A model generated the notes under the pieces. It saw only the letters and a list, made by a program, of their open reading frames with translations, was not told where the DNA came from and did no database searches. Both the position numbers and the translations under genes were made by a program. From assembly GCA_001303585.1 (NCBI GenBank), contig LJTT01000034.1, forward strand, positions 1 through 64,000: 64,000 nucleotides of DNA, in the 5' to 3' direction. Origin of the DNA: Betaproteobacteria bacterium SG8_41. GTDB taxonomy: Bacteria > Pseudomonadota > Gammaproteobacteria > Burkholderiales > SG8-41. Each line of letters starts with the position of its first letter. Within the stretch, counting starts at the first letter, position 1. Below, piece after piece: positions 1 through 8,785 of the stretch.

Positions 1-677
1 CTCGCCCGCGGCAGGAAGTCGAGTGCAGTAAGCTCGAAGCGCGTTGCGTAACCGGTCGGGGCCGGGATCACCGTGAAGCCGGTACTCTTGAACGAAAGCC
101 GCGCCCGCGGCATGTGCCATGCGTGGGTGACGAGATACACGCGGCGCACGCCGGCCGCGTTGAGCATGAGGAAGCTCGCGCGCGCATTCTCCAGCGTATT
201 ACCTGAAGACTCCTCGACCCATTCGACCGGCACCTGGAAATCGCGCTGCAGAACGTCCCGCATCAGCCGCGCTTCGGGCATCGGGTTGCCTTGTGGCGCC
301 CCTCCTGTCACCAGAATGGGCTTTTGCAGCGCACGTTGCAGGTGGGCGGCGTAACGCAGGCGCTCAAGCACCTTGGCCTTGACGGTATCGCCGCCATATT
401 CCGGCGCGCTGAAGTACGTGCCGCCTCCGAGCACGACGATGGCCTCGCCGCTTTGATCGGCGGCCGGGTTGGCCGAGGCCGGTTCCAGGATGTGCAGCAA
501 TGTGCGCCCCAGGAACGGGGTCGAGAGAGCGTAGAGCACGAGGAAACCAAGCAGAAGCGGTTTCCAGGCTGACAGCGGCCGGCGCCAGGCCGCCACCAAC
601 GCCACCAGCAGGATGAGCACCACGATTCCTGGCGGCAGGAGCAGCGCCGCGATCGCATTCGTCATCAGCCAATCCAT
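1..677 (-). CDS. YdcF-family (DUF218) membrane protein, C-terminus beyond window
   Basis: The reading frame is open from an ATG at 677 to the window edge, so the C-terminus is missing. Residues 1-60 hold two hydrophobic stretches (LLLPPGIVVLILLVALVAA and a second near LLLGFLVLYAL). The cytoplasmic or periplasmic DUF218 core follows, with the family motifs AIVVLGGG, PILVTGGAP, the acidic ESSGNTLENA segment and VTHAWHMPRA. YdcF/SanA-type proteins are linked to cell-envelope or peptidoglycan-precursor processes, but the exact reaction is unsettled. The gene is divergent from the rplM operon. Family assignment is firm; physiological role is not. Confidence 0.85.
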   Translation of the reverse strand, partial: MDWLMTNAIAALLLPPGIVVLILLVALVAAWRRPLSAWKPLLLGFLVLYALSTPFLGRTLLHILEPASANPAADQSGEAIVVLGGGTYFSAPEYGGDTVKAKVLERLRYAAHLQRALQKPILVTGGAPQGNPMPEARLMRDVLQRDFQVPVEWVEESSGNTLENARASFLMLNAAGVRRVYLVTHAWHMPRARLSFKSTGFTVIPAPTGYATRFELTALDFLPRA

Positions 678-806
678 GGTGCTTCGGGCCTTCCGTTAAT
701 CAATCGACAAAGAGCAGCAGGTGGAGACAATACCAAGTTGCTAAAGGGTTTTTTTCTCCGCCCGCGTCGGACCGTCCGCAGCCCGCCAGGCGCTGCGGAC
801 CAGAAT

Positions 807-836
807 TTGACACAGGCGTCTGATTTGCAATAGAAT
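807..836 (+). promoter_or_regulatory. Sigma-70 promoter for rplM-rpsI
   Basis: TTGACA at 807-812 matches the -35 consensus exactly. TAGAAT at 831-836 is one base off the -10 consensus, with an 18-bp spacer. The element lies about 40 bp before the rplM start codon, which suits a strong ribosomal-protein promoter. Inferred from sequence only. Confidence 0.7.
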
Positions 837-877
837 TCGCCCTTTTCCGCCAAACGCGCAAGCGAGCAAGAAAGACG

Positions 878-1306
878 ATGAAAACGTTTTCCGCAAAACC
901 GCACGAAGTCTCGCGCGGCTGGTTTGTCGTGGATGCCTCCGGCAAAGTGCTGGGCAGGCTGGCGGCCGAGATTGCGCGGCGGCTGCGCGGCAAGCACAAG
1001 CCCGAATTTACGCCGCATACCGACACCGGGGATTATATCGTGGTGGTCAATGCCGACAAACTGCGCGTGACCGGCAAGAAAGCGGACCAAAAGATCTACT
1101 ACCGGCACAGCTCGTATCCGGGAGGCATCTACAGCGCCAGCTTTGCCAAGCTCCACGCGCGCCATCCCGACCGCGTGCTGCGCCTGGCGGTGAAGGGCAT
1201 GCTGCCCAAGGGACCGCTTGGCTACGCGATGCTGCGCAAAATGAAGATATACGCAGGGGCGGCCCATCCGCACTCCGCACAGCAGCCCAAACCACTGAAT
1301 ATCTAG
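878..1306 (+). CDS. rplM: 50S ribosomal protein L13
   Basis: Structural protein of the large ribosomal subunit. The 142-residue length is the family norm, and the conserved block [18 protein letters not shown] and the C-terminal [17 protein letters not shown] segment are both present. It begins [20 protein letters not shown], typical of proteobacterial L13. It is 7 bp upstream of rpsI, the universal rplM-rpsI pair. E. coli L13 is known to autoregulate its own mRNA; I did not identify the operator here. Confidence 0.98.
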   Translation: MKTFSAKPHEVSRGWFVVDASGKVLGRLAAEIARRLRGKHKPEFTPHTDTGDYIVVVNADKLRVTGKKADQKIYYRHSSYPGGIYSASFAKLHARHPDRVLRLAVKGMLPKGPLGYAMLRKMKIYAGAAHPHSAQQPKPLNI

Positions 1307-1313
1307 AGGCATC

Positions 1314-1712
1314 ATGGCAATCCAAAGGCAGCACAACTACGGTACTGGCCGGCGCAAGAGCGCGGTAGCGCGGGTCTTCATCAAGCCGGGTAAAGGCGAC
1401 ATCACGGTGAACGGCAAACCGGTCGACGAGTTCTTCTCGCGCGAGACCGGCCGCATGATCGTGCGACAGCCCCTCGAAGTGACGAACAACACCACGAGTT
1501 TCGATATCATCGTGAATGTCGGCGGTGGCGGCGAGAACGGCCAGGCCGGCGCTGTGCGCCACGGCATCGCGCGGGCGCTGATCGACTACGACGCCGCGCT
1601 CAAGCCGCCGCTCAAGAAGGCGGGCCTGGTGACGCGTGATGCGCGAGAGGTGGAGCGCAAGAAGGTAGGCTTCCACAAGGCGCGTCGCCGCAAGCAGTTC
1701 TCGAAGCGGTAA
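1314..1712 (+). CDS. rpsI: 30S ribosomal protein S9
   Basis: Small-subunit ribosomal protein whose basic C-terminal tail reaches the P-site tRNA. The sequence has the diagnostic [20 protein letters not shown] start, the [18 protein letters not shown] block and the invariant C-terminus RRRKQFSKR. Its length of 132 residues is normal. It is transcribed with rplM from the promoter near 807 and is followed directly by a hairpin. Confidence 0.98.
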   Translation: MAIQRQHNYGTGRRKSAVARVFIKPGKGDITVNGKPVDEFFSRETGRMIVRQPLEVTNNTTSFDIIVNVGGGGENGQAGAVRHGIARALIDYDAALKPPLKKAGLVTRDAREVERKKVGFHKARRRKQFSKR

Positions 1713-1727
1713 CAAACATTGTCCGCA

Positions 1728-1753
1728 ACAAAGCCGCCTGCGGGCGGCTTTGT
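1728..1753 (+). terminator. Stem-loop after rpsI
   Basis: ACAAAGCCGCC (1728-1738) pairs perfectly with GGCGGCTTTGT (1743-1753) around a TGCG loop, 15 bp after the rpsI stop codon. The following bases are only moderately T-rich, so termination may be partial and allow readthrough into argC. Confidence 0.65.
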
Positions 1754-1779
1754 CGTCTCTGGAGCCGGAAGGCAGCGGT

Positions 1780-2820
1780 ATGGCGAAGAAGGGCATTACA
1801 GTCGGCATCGTCGGTGGCACCGGGTATACCGGCGTCGAGCTGTTGCGCCTGCTCGTCCAGCATCCGCAATGCGAGCTGAGGGCCATCACATCGCGCAAAG
1901 AGGCGGGGATGGGCGTCGCGGAACTGTTCCCTAATCTGCGAGGGCGGATTGGACTGAAGTTTTCGGATCCCGCCAAGGCCGAGCTGGCGGCTTGCGATCT
2001 GGTGTTCTTCGCGACGCCCAACGGCGTTGCAATGGAGCAGGCGCGCGCGCTGCTGAATGCGGGGGTGCGCATCATCGACGTTGCGGCCGATTTCCGCATC
2101 AAGGACGTCGCGCTGTGGGAACAATGGTACGGCGTCAAGCATGCCTGCCCGGAGCTGGTGGCCGAGGCGGTTTATGGCTTGCCGGAGATTCACCGCGAAC
2201 GCATCCGGGAGGCGCGTCTCGTGGCGAATCCCGGTTGTTATCCAACCGCGGTGCAGCTGGGGTTTCTGCCGTTGGTGGAGGCCGGCATCGTCGATATCGA
2301 CCGCCTCATTGCCGACGCCAAATCCGGTGTGTCGGGCGCAGGCCGGAAAGCCGAGGTGCACACGTTGCTTGCCGAGGCCTCCGACAACTTCAAGGCTTAC
2401 GGTGTCACTGGCCATCGCCACCTGCCCGAAATCACGCAGGGGTTGTCCGCCATAGCGGGGCGCGCGATCGGCCTGGTGTTCGTGCCGCACCTCACACCGA
2501 TGATTCGCGGCATTCACGCCACGCTGTACGCGCGCCTGACGTCAAAGACGGACCTGCAGGCGTTGTACGAAAGCCGCTTTGCGCAAGAGACTTTTGTGGA
2601 CGTCATGCCAGCCGGCAGCCATCCCGACACGCGCTCGGTGCGCGGTGCGAACAGTTGCCGGATCGCCGTGCATCAGCCGCGCGGAGGCGACACCGTCGTC
2701 GTGCTGTCGGTGATCGACAACCTGGTGAAAGGCGCGTCGGGCCAGGCGATCCAGAACATGAATATCATGTTCGGCTTTCATGAGAGCACAGGGCTTGAGC
2801 AGCTCCCCCTGTTGCCTTGA
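1780..2820 (+). CDS. argC: N-acetyl-gamma-glutamyl-phosphate reductase
   Basis: Catalyses the NADPH-dependent reduction of N-acetylglutamyl phosphate in arginine synthesis. The N-terminal Rossmann motif [17 protein letters not shown], the catalytic-cysteine segment NPGCYPTA and the C-terminal [13 protein letters not shown] motif identify it. I chose the ATG at 1780, giving 346 residues, because an in-frame TTG at 1750 lies inside the preceding hairpin and GGAGCCGGAAGG precedes the ATG. Placement downstream of rplM-rpsI is common in betaproteobacteria. Confidence 0.96.
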   Translation: MAKKGITVGIVGGTGYTGVELLRLLVQHPQCELRAITSRKEAGMGVAELFPNLRGRIGLKFSDPAKAELAACDLVFFATPNGVAMEQARALLNAGVRIIDVAADFRIKDVALWEQWYGVKHACPELVAEAVYGLPEIHRERIREARLVANPGCYPTAVQLGFLPLVEAGIVDIDRLIADAKSGVSGAGRKAEVHTLLAEASDNFKAYGVTGHRHLPEITQGLSAIAGRAIGLVFVPHLTPMIRGIHATLYARLTSKTDLQALYESRFAQETFVDVMPAGSHPDTRSVRGANSCRIAVHQPRGGDTVVVLSVIDNLVKGASGQAIQNMNIMFGFHESTGLEQLPLLP

Positions 2821-2831
2821 GGCAGCGCGCG

Positions 2832-3578
2832 ATGTCACGCCCCTCCACCTTACGGCGCAAGTTCGGGATCACCGCGCGGCGCATGGCCGTGCGCGTTCAC
2901 GTGCCGTGGTACTGGCGGGCGCTGACGTTCGCGTCGATCGGCATTCTGGTTGCCGGCGTAGGGTGGGCGACCTATCGGTACGGGATGGAATTAGCCGGGT
3001 TCCGCCAGAGCGAATCCGCGCATGAGCTCAGCCGGCTGCGGGATGAGCTGCGGCAGCGCGATGACGCCATTGCCGAGATGAGGCGCGAGGTCGCCGCATC
3101 CGAGCGCAACCTCCAGATCGAGCGTGCAACCTATGGAGATCTGGAGCGGCAGGTCAAAACACTCTCGGCGGAAAATGCCGCGCTCAGGGAAGACCTCGAG
3201 TTCTTCCAGTCCCTCATGGCGGCGGAGAGCAAATCGGCTGCGCTGACCGTGAACCGGTTCCGCGTGAGGCGCGCGACCGTGCCGGGGGAATACCGGTATC
3301 GGTTGCTCCTCGTCCAGACGGGCCAGCGCGTCGCGGAGTTCAAGGGAAAATTGCAGTTTGTTCTCAATCTCGAGCAAGGGGACCGGAAATACGTGCTGAC
3401 GCTGCCCCCGGAAAATGAGAAAAATGCCCAGGATTACGAGCTGAGTTTCAAATTTTTTCACCGCATCCAGGGAACGTTCAAGGTGTCGCCCGAATCGGTC
3501 GTGAAAAGCATGCAAGTCCGGGTCTTTGAAAAAGGTGCGACTCAGCCTAAACTAACGCAAACCGTAACGGTTTCCTGA
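2832..3578 (+). CDS. DUF6776-like single-pass membrane protein with coiled coil
   Basis: A 248-residue protein of unknown function. It has a basic N-terminus, one transmembrane segment (ALTFASIGILVAGVGWATY), then a heptad-rich stretch of about 75 residues (ELSRLRDELRQRDD to LSAENAALREDLEFFQ) and a C-terminal beta-rich domain. This layout and the position between argC and bactofilin match the DUF6776 family seen in betaproteobacteria. The ATG at 2832 is 11 bp past the argC stop; an upstream TTG overlaps argC. It is probably co-transcribed with bactofilin, so a link to the envelope or cytoskeleton is a reasonable inference but no function is shown. Confidence 0.75.
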   Translation: MSRPSTLRRKFGITARRMAVRVHVPWYWRALTFASIGILVAGVGWATYRYGMELAGFRQSESAHELSRLRDELRQRDDAIAEMRREVAASERNLQIERATYGDLERQVKTLSAENAALREDLEFFQSLMAAESKSAALTVNRFRVRRATVPGEYRYRLLLVQTGQRVAEFKGKLQFVLNLEQGDRKYVLTLPPENEKNAQDYELSFKFFHRIQGTFKVSPESVVKSMQVRVFEKGATQPKLTQTVTVS

Positions 3579-3588
3579 GGAGCGGGAC

Positions 3589-3999
3589 ATGTTCGGAGAC
3601 AAGGGAAAGACCAAGCCGCAAAGCCGCATTGATTGCCTGATCGGCGCCGGCACCACGGTCGAGGGCAACATCATTTTCACCGGCGGACTGCGCGTGGATG
3701 GACGGGTGCGCGGTAACGTCTCATCGGCGGATGGCAAGCCCGGCACGCTGGTCTTGTCGGAGCAGGCGCAAATCGAGGGCGAAATCCACGTCTCCCACGT
3801 GGTCATTAACGGCAGCATCATCGGCCCGGTCTACGCCGGCGAGTATGTTGAACTGCAGGCCAAGGCCAATGTCACAGGTGATGTGCACTACAAAACACTG
3901 GAAATGCACCTCGGTGCGGTGGTTCAGGGCCGGCTGGTTTTCGAGACCGATGGCAAGGCCGAAAAGGTCGTGCCATTCAAGCCTGCGTCTGCCGACTAG
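3589..3999 (+). CDS. Bactofilin
   Basis: A polymer-forming cytoskeletal protein of 136 residues. After a short N-terminal tail (MFGDKGKTKPQS) comes a right-handed beta-helix repeat region with hydrophobic periodicity: GTTVEGNIIFTGGLRVDGRVRG, then LSEQAQIEGEIHVSHVVING, then AKANVTGDVHYKTLEMHLGA. These are standard bactofilin (DUF583) repeats. A GGAGCGGG ribosome-binding site precedes the ATG and the gene is 10 bp after the coiled-coil membrane protein, suggesting the two work together at the membrane. Bactofilins position cell-wall and polar proteins in other bacteria. Confidence 0.93.
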   Translation: MFGDKGKTKPQSRIDCLIGAGTTVEGNIIFTGGLRVDGRVRGNVSSADGKPGTLVLSEQAQIEGEIHVSHVVINGSIIGPVYAGEYVELQAKANVTGDVHYKTLEMHLGAVVQGRLVFETDGKAEKVVPFKPASAD

Positions 4000-4030
4000 C
4001 GTCAGGCAAGAATTCATTCAGGAGTAGACG

Positions 4031-4384
4031 ATGAACGCTGTAACCGAACAGATGCCCGAACCGCTGGTGTTTACGGAGGCTGCCGCGGCGAAGGTGAAGC
4101 AGCTGATTGACGAGGAGGGCAATGCCGAGCTCAAGCTCCGCGTGTTCGTGACCGGCGGCGGGTGCTCCGGATTCCAGTACGGATTCACCTTCGACGAGAC
4201 CGTGAACGACGATGACACGTCAATGCAGCGGGGCGGCGTGACGCTGCTCATCGATCCGATGAGCCTGCAATACCTGACGGGGGCGGAAATCGACTACCAG
4301 GAGAACGTCGAGGGAGCGCAGTTCGTGATCAAGAACCCGAACGCGAGCTCAACCTGCGGATGCGGCTCCTCGTTTTCTGCGTAA
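4031..4384 (+). CDS. erpA: Iron-sulfur cluster insertion protein ErpA
   Basis: An A-type Fe-S carrier that delivers clusters to apoproteins. The three cluster-ligand cysteines are present: [11 protein letters not shown] in the middle and TCGCGSSF at the C-terminus. At 117 residues it has the usual ErpA length, and the N-terminus ([19 protein letters not shown]) matches ErpA rather than IscA. An AGGAG site lies about 7 bp before the ATG. The gene ends in a strong terminator, closing this transcription unit. Confidence 0.96.
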   Translation: MNAVTEQMPEPLVFTEAAAAKVKQLIDEEGNAELKLRVFVTGGGCSGFQYGFTFDETVNDDDTSMQRGGVTLLIDPMSLQYLTGAEIDYQENVEGAQFVIKNPNASSTCGCGSSFSA

Positions 4385-4405
4385 GCGAGACGTCGGGCGC
4401 ACAAG

Positions 4406-4430
4406 AAAGGCGGCTATGCCGCCTTTTTTT
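4406..4430 (+). terminator. Rho-independent terminator after erpA
   Basis: AAAGGCGGC pairs with GCCGCCTTT around TAT and is followed by an uninterrupted run of T, about 20 bp past the erpA stop. This is a textbook intrinsic terminator. Confidence 0.92.
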
Positions 4431-4536
4431 ATGGCTTCAAATGACGCAGCGCCAGCGTGGGTGAAACCATTAACTTTGCAACTGCAAGCAAGACAGGGCT
4501 TGCGCGTCCGCGCAAGCGCGACTCCGCCGAAGAGCC

Positions 4537-4710
4537 GTGAATCGTAAATCGTAAATCGTAAAACCAAAGACATTTAACCGCAGATAAACGCAGATAGATC
4601 GAGACAAGAAAACAAGGCCCCCCATCTTTCAACGTTCGACTTTTTGCCTTTAGTCTTGCCGGTCACTGGTCACCGTAGTTACAGCCGCAGATACACGCTG
4701 ATTACTGATT
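4537..4710. repeat. Spacer repeats: four-copy heptamer array plus CCGCAGATAAACGCAGAT-type element
   Basis: The spacer between erpA and anmK contains GTGAATC, GTAAATC, GTAAATC and a decayed copy in tandem (4537-4564). It is followed by a TTAACCGCAGATAAACGCAG element (4574-4600) and a degenerate copy near 4682-4710. The same two families recur across the window. No gene is seen from 4431 to 4765. Confidence 0.75.
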
Positions 4711-4765
4711 AAAAAAGCCGAATGGAATTCCTGGCGTGCTTGGCGCCCCAGCGGCTCAATAATTC

Positions 4766-5858
4766 TCAGGCCGGGTAGATCGCGCCCAGCACACGCGGGC
4801 CGCGCGCGCCCGTGACCGCGGGCAGATTGCCTGGCTTGCGCCGCAGGGTCTGGCGCGCGAGCCAGGCAAACGCGAGGGCTTCGACGTGCTCGGCTGCGAC
4901 GCCCAGCGCGTCCGTGACCACAACGCGCCGATCCGGGCAGCAATGCGGCGAGCCGGGACAAGAGGGCGCGGTTTCGCGCGCCGCCACCGCAGACCAGCAC
5001 TTCGCCCGCGTCAGGACAATAGGTTTGCACCGCACGCGAGATCGTGCACGCCGTAAGCTCCAGCAGCGTCGCCTGCACGTCGACGGCGCGCGGGTTTGCC
5101 GTTAGCCGCTGCCGGAGCCAATCCAGATTGAATGTTTCGCGTCCTGCGCTCTTGGGCGCGCGGCGGCGGAAGTACGGGTCGGCGAGCAGTCTCTCCAGCA
5201 ATCGGGGCGCGAGGCGCCCGCGCGCCGCCCAGGCTCCGCCGCGATCGTACGGCAGCCGCTGGTGCGCGTTGATCCAGGCGTCGAGCAGGCAGTTGCCGGG
5301 CCCGGAATCGAAGCCGGTTACCCTTCCCCGCGCGGGAAGGCTCGTCACATTGGCAATGCCGCCGATATTCACCACTGCGCGGTCGCGATTTGGCGTGCGA
5401 AACAGGGCACTGTGGAACGCCGGCGCCAGCGGCGCGCCCTCGCCGCCAGCGGCGATATCGCGGCTGCGAAAGTCGCACACGACGCTGATCCCGGTGAGCT
5501 CGGCGAGCAAGGCGCCATTGATGAGTTGAACGGTATAGCCGGCACGGGGCTGGTGCCGTACCGTCTGTCCGTGGCAGCCGATGGCGGTCACTGCCCCCGC
5601 GGCAACCCGTGCCCGCGAGAGCAGCGAGCGCACGGCGGCGGCGCAGGCCCGTGTCAACTCATTGGCGGCGAGCGAAGCCCGGCGCAGCTCGTCGGGACCG
5701 GATGCCTGCAGCGCGAAGAGCTGCTTGCGGAGCTGGGGCGAGAAGGGACGGTGAAGGGCGCTCCGCAGATGAAACCCCCGTCGGCGCGGCGCGGCAAGAA
5801 TGACATCGATGCCGTCGAGGCTGGTGCCCGACATCAAGCCGATATAGAGCTCGGCCAT
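4766..5858 (-). pseudogene. anmK: Anhydro-N-acetylmuramic acid kinase, frameshifted near the 3' end
   Basis: AnmK phosphorylates anhydro-MurNAc during peptidoglycan recycling. The frame from 5858 shows MAELYIGLMSGTSLDGIDV, AIGCHGQTVRH, VVNIGGIANVT, FDSGPGNCLLDAW and [18 protein letters not shown], all typical. After ALLP the frame runs into non-homologous arginine-rich sequence ending at 4650. In the neighbouring frame the expected ending resumes exactly ([11 protein letters not shown], then [12 protein letters not shown]) and stops at 4766. One extra base in the GGG run at 4935-4937 explains it; removing it gives about 363 residues, the normal length. Either the gene is newly inactivated or the assembly has a homopolymer error. 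Confidence 0.88.
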
Positions 5859-5973
5859 CCCGTTTCGCTAAAAGGAGTGATCAGAAGCTGTTCCGGAAAC
5901 CCGCAATCAAGTCGTCGACGAACGCCGATACGCGCTGATAAAACAGAAGTGCATCGATCTACGCGGGTTTTCC

Positions 5974-6007
5974 ATCCGCGTTTATCTGCGTCTATCTGCG
6001 GCTGAAA
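5974..6007 (-). repeat. CCGCAGATAAACGCAGAT-type dispersed repeat, inverted copy
   Basis: ATCCGCGTTTATCTGCGTCT continuing to ATCTGCGGCTGAAA is the reverse complement of the element at 4574-4600. It lies in the 170-bp spacer between anmK and the M23 peptidase gene. Nothing else was recognised in that spacer. Confidence 0.7.
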
Positions 6008-6031
6008 ATAGTCTTGTAAGATTGGTGGCGC

Positions 6032-7354
6032 TCACTCGAGCCGGGCGAGGTTAGTGCCGCGCAGGAGATTCAGCATATCCACGAGAGGCGCCGCCGCGGC
6101 GTCGAAAGCTGGCCGCTGCGCGGCCTGGATCGGCGGCGCCGGGGGGAGAACAACCTTCAGCGGATTTCGGTGCACGCCGTTGACGCGAAATTCATAGTGC
6201 AGGTGCGGTCCATTGGCGAGACCGGTCATCCCGACATAGCCGATGGTTTCCCCCTGCTGCACGCGTGCGCCAGAGCGCAGGCCCTTGGCAAACCGCGACA
6301 GGTGTCCGTACCACGTCGTGTACCGAGATTGGTGGCGCAGGACTACAAGGTTGCCATAGCCGCCCCGGCGGCCGGCGAAATTGACCACACCATTGCCAGT
6401 GGCCCGCACGCGGGTGCCGACTGGCGCACCGTAGTCCACACCGCGATGTGCGCGCCATTCACGCAGAATCGGATGGTAGCGCCGGTTGGTGTAGCGTGAC
6501 GTCACCCGCGAGAACTCGAGCGGCGAGCGCAGGAACGCCTTGCGAATGTTCGAGCCATCCGGTGTGTAATATCCGCCGTGTCCCTTGGCATATTCGAACC
6601 AGAGCGCGCGGTACGCCTTGCCGTCATTGATGAACTCGGCGGCCAGGATCTGCCCCGACCGGACCGGCTCGCCCTGGTCGTAATAGGCTTCGTAGACGAC
6701 AGTAAAACGATCGCCCCGCCGCAAATCGCGGTGGAAGTCGAGGTCCGTCGCAAAGACGTCGGCGATCTGGATGGCTACCGCGTCCGGGAGGTGGGCGGCG
6801 TCCGTGGCGCCGAACAGGGAGGTGTCAATTTCCCCCGAGGCCACGAGCACCCGCCGCTCAAGCTCGATTGCGCCTTCGCTTACGCGAAAACCGTCACCGT
6901 CGCGCTCGACGTTGAGGAGGTCACCATCGTTCTGATACCGCAGGGCGAGCAGCTTACCGTGCGCGTCCTGGTAGGCGCGAACGGATTGCCCGGGAATGAG
7001 CTGGCGCAGCATTTTGGTCGAGTGGGTCGCGCGCAGAAACGCCCGCACATCCGCGTCGCTCGTTCCAAGTCGCCTGAGCAGTGATGCGGCCCGGTCGCCA
7101 CGCACGATGCGCTCTTCGCGCCAGTACCCGGCGTCGGTTGCCGCGCCGTTTGACGGCAGCGGCAGCTCCAGTTCCTGAACGACCCGCGTCGTGGCAACCC
7201 GATTGGGCACCGTGTTGGGCGCGATGCCGAATGCCGCGACGACGCCGAGGAAGGGGAGGACCAAGGCAACCAGCCAGCGCCGCCATCCAAAACTGCCGAT
7301 GAGACGCACCGCCTTTTGCGCTAGAATCGCGCTAGTCCCCTGCTCTTGCTGCAT
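6032..7354 (-). CDS. M23-family murein endopeptidase, membrane-anchored
   Basis: Likely zinc endopeptidase that cuts peptidoglycan cross-links (MepM/LytM-like). One N-terminal transmembrane segment (WLVALVLPFLGVVAAFGIA) anchors it in the inner membrane. A central OapA/LysM-like region (LRQLIPGQSVRAYQDAHGKL) precedes the M23 domain. Zinc-site motifs are HRGVDYGAPVGT and GPHLHYEF, with RYHPILREWRAHRG before the first. I chose the ATG at 7354 (440 residues) because AGGGA precedes it; an in-frame TTG at 7375 has no ribosome-binding site. It is divergent from tyrS, as in other betaproteobacteria. Confidence 0.93.
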   Translation of the reverse strand: MQQEQGTSAILAQKAVRLIGSFGWRRWLVALVLPFLGVVAAFGIAPNTVPNRVATTRVVQELELPLPSNGAATDAGYWREERIVRGDRAASLLRRLGTSDADVRAFLRATHSTKMLRQLIPGQSVRAYQDAHGKLLALRYQNDGDLLNVERDGDGFRVSEGAIELERRVLVASGEIDTSLFGATDAAHLPDAVAIQIADVFATDLDFHRDLRRGDRFTVVYEAYYDQGEPVRSGQILAAEFINDGKAYRALWFEYAKGHGGYYTPDGSNIRKAFLRSPLEFSRVTSRYTNRRYHPILREWRAHRGVDYGAPVGTRVRATGNGVVNFAGRRGGYGNLVVLRHQSRYTTWYGHLSRFAKGLRSGARVQQGETIGYVGMTGLANGPHLHYEFRVNGVHRNPLKVVLPPAPPIQAAQRPAFDAAAAPLVDMLNLLRGTNLARLE

Positions 7355-7461
7355 GATTTCCCTGAATTTTTTCAAGGTGCCGCAAGCTTAGCAGAATTGT
7401 CCGCGAGGGCAAACCCGGTTTACCGCATCATGAAATCACGCACTCTTACTGACAGGTTAGT

Positions 7462-8661
7462 GTGACCTCGATCGACCAACAGCTTGAGATCATCAGGCGC
7501 GGCTGCGACGAGTTGCTCGTCGAAGCCGAGTTGAAAGACAAGCTCAAAAGCGGCCGCCCGCTGCGCGTCAAAGCCGGTTTTGATCCGACCGCGCCAGACC
7601 TTCACCTTGGGCACACGGTGCTGCTCAACAAGCTCAAGCACTTGCAGGACCTCGGGCATCACGTCATCTTCCTGATCGGCGATTTCACCGGAATGATCGG
7701 CGACCCTTCGGGGCGTAACACGACGCGGCCGCCGCTCACGCGCGCGGATGTGCAGGCCAACGCGGCGACCTATTCCGAACAGGTCTTCAAGATCCTGGAC
7801 CGCACGCGCACGGAGGTGGCTTTCAACTCGGCCTGGATGGAGAAGCTCGGCGCCGCGGACATGATTCGCCTGGCGTCGACGTATACGGTGGCCCGGATGC
7901 TCGAGCGCGACGATTTCCACAAGCGCTACCAGGCGCGGCATCCGATCGCCGTGCACGAGTTTCTGTATCCATTCGTGCAGGGTTATGACTCGGTTGCGCT
8001 TAAGGCGGATCTCGAGCTGGGCGGGACGGACCAGAAGTTCAATCTTCTCATGGGGCGCGAGATGCAGAAGCATTTCGGCCAGCCGCCGCAATGCATTCTT
8101 ACCATGCCGCTGCTCGAGGGGCTGGACGGCACGAACAAGATGTCGAAGTCGCTCGGCAACTACGTCGGGGTCACCGAGCCGCCTGGCGAGATATTCGGCA
8201 AGCTCATGTCGGTCTCCGATGAGCTCATGTGGCGTTACATCGAGCTGCTTTCGTTCGAGCCGCTTGCGACCATTCAAGAGTGGAAACAGCGGGTCGCGGC
8301 AGGGAGCAATCCGCGCGAGGTCAAAGTGAACTTCGCCAAGGAAATCGTCGCGCGCTTCCATGGGGCGGCGGCGGCCGACGCGGCGCTTGCCGATTTCGAG
8401 GCACGGTTCAAGCGCGACGAGATTCCCGAAGACATCCCCGAGGTCAGCCTCTCCGCGCGGGGCGGCGGGCTGGCGATCCCGCAGGTGTTGAAGCAGGCCG
8501 GGCTCACCGCCAGCACTTCCGAGGCCCTGCGCATGATCGAGCAGGGCGGCGTCAGGATCAACGGAGAAAAGGTCAGCGACAAGGCTCTGATGCTCGCGCG
8601 CGGGCAATGTTGCGTCGTGCAAGTGGGCAAGCGCAAATTCGCCCGGGTGACCATCGCCTGA
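7462..8661 (+). CDS. tyrS: Tyrosyl-tRNA synthetase
   Basis: Charges tRNA-Tyr with tyrosine. Class I synthetase signatures are present: [11 protein letters not shown] (HIGH motif) and [11 protein letters not shown] (KMSKS). The tyrosine-pocket segment [21 protein letters not shown] is intact, and a C-terminal S4-like RNA-binding domain ([17 protein letters not shown]) completes the 399 residues. Length and the absence of the longer CP1-type insert place it in the TyrZ-like group typical of many proteobacteria. Translation starts at GTG 7462 with an AGG about 10 bp upstream. Confidence 0.97.
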   Translation: MTSIDQQLEIIRRGCDELLVEAELKDKLKSGRPLRVKAGFDPTAPDLHLGHTVLLNKLKHLQDLGHHVIFLIGDFTGMIGDPSGRNTTRPPLTRADVQANAATYSEQVFKILDRTRTEVAFNSAWMEKLGAADMIRLASTYTVARMLERDDFHKRYQARHPIAVHEFLYPFVQGYDSVALKADLELGGTDQKFNLLMGREMQKHFGQPPQCILTMPLLEGLDGTNKMSKSLGNYVGVTEPPGEIFGKLMSVSDELMWRYIELLSFEPLATIQEWKQRVAAGSNPREVKVNFAKEIVARFHGAAAADAALADFEARFKRDEIPEDIPEVSLSARGGGLAIPQVLKQAGLTASTSEALRMIEQGGVRINGEKVSDKALMLARGQCCVVQVGKRKFARVTIA

Positions 8662-8716
8662 TGGCCGTGCCGGTCCGAGTGGCCGGTAGGGGCGCTCCCG
8701 GTAGCAAACAAAACAA

Positions 8717-8746
8717 GGGCGCACCGGCTTTGCAGCCGGTGCGCCC
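8717..8746. terminator. Convergent stem-loop between tyrS and the repeat-protein gene
   Basis: GGGCGCACCGGCT (8717-8729) pairs perfectly over 13 bp with 8734-8746 around a TTGC loop. On the minus strand the hairpin is followed by TTGTTTTGTTTGC, so it should end the repeat-protein transcript efficiently; for tyrS it lacks a T tract and is probably weaker. Confidence 0.75.
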
Positions 8747-8785
8747 GAGTCACCAGAGGGGGTCTGGTGGGGGGGCTTAAGTCCC

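Noticed and set aside
1750..1779. Upstream TTG start for argC
   Set aside because: It lies inside the rpsI hairpin; ATG 1780 has a better ribosome-binding site and fits the family start.
4650..4765. Arginine-rich C-terminal extension of AnmK to 402 residues
   Set aside because: The tail does not resemble AnmK; the correct ending is in the next frame after a one-base shift.
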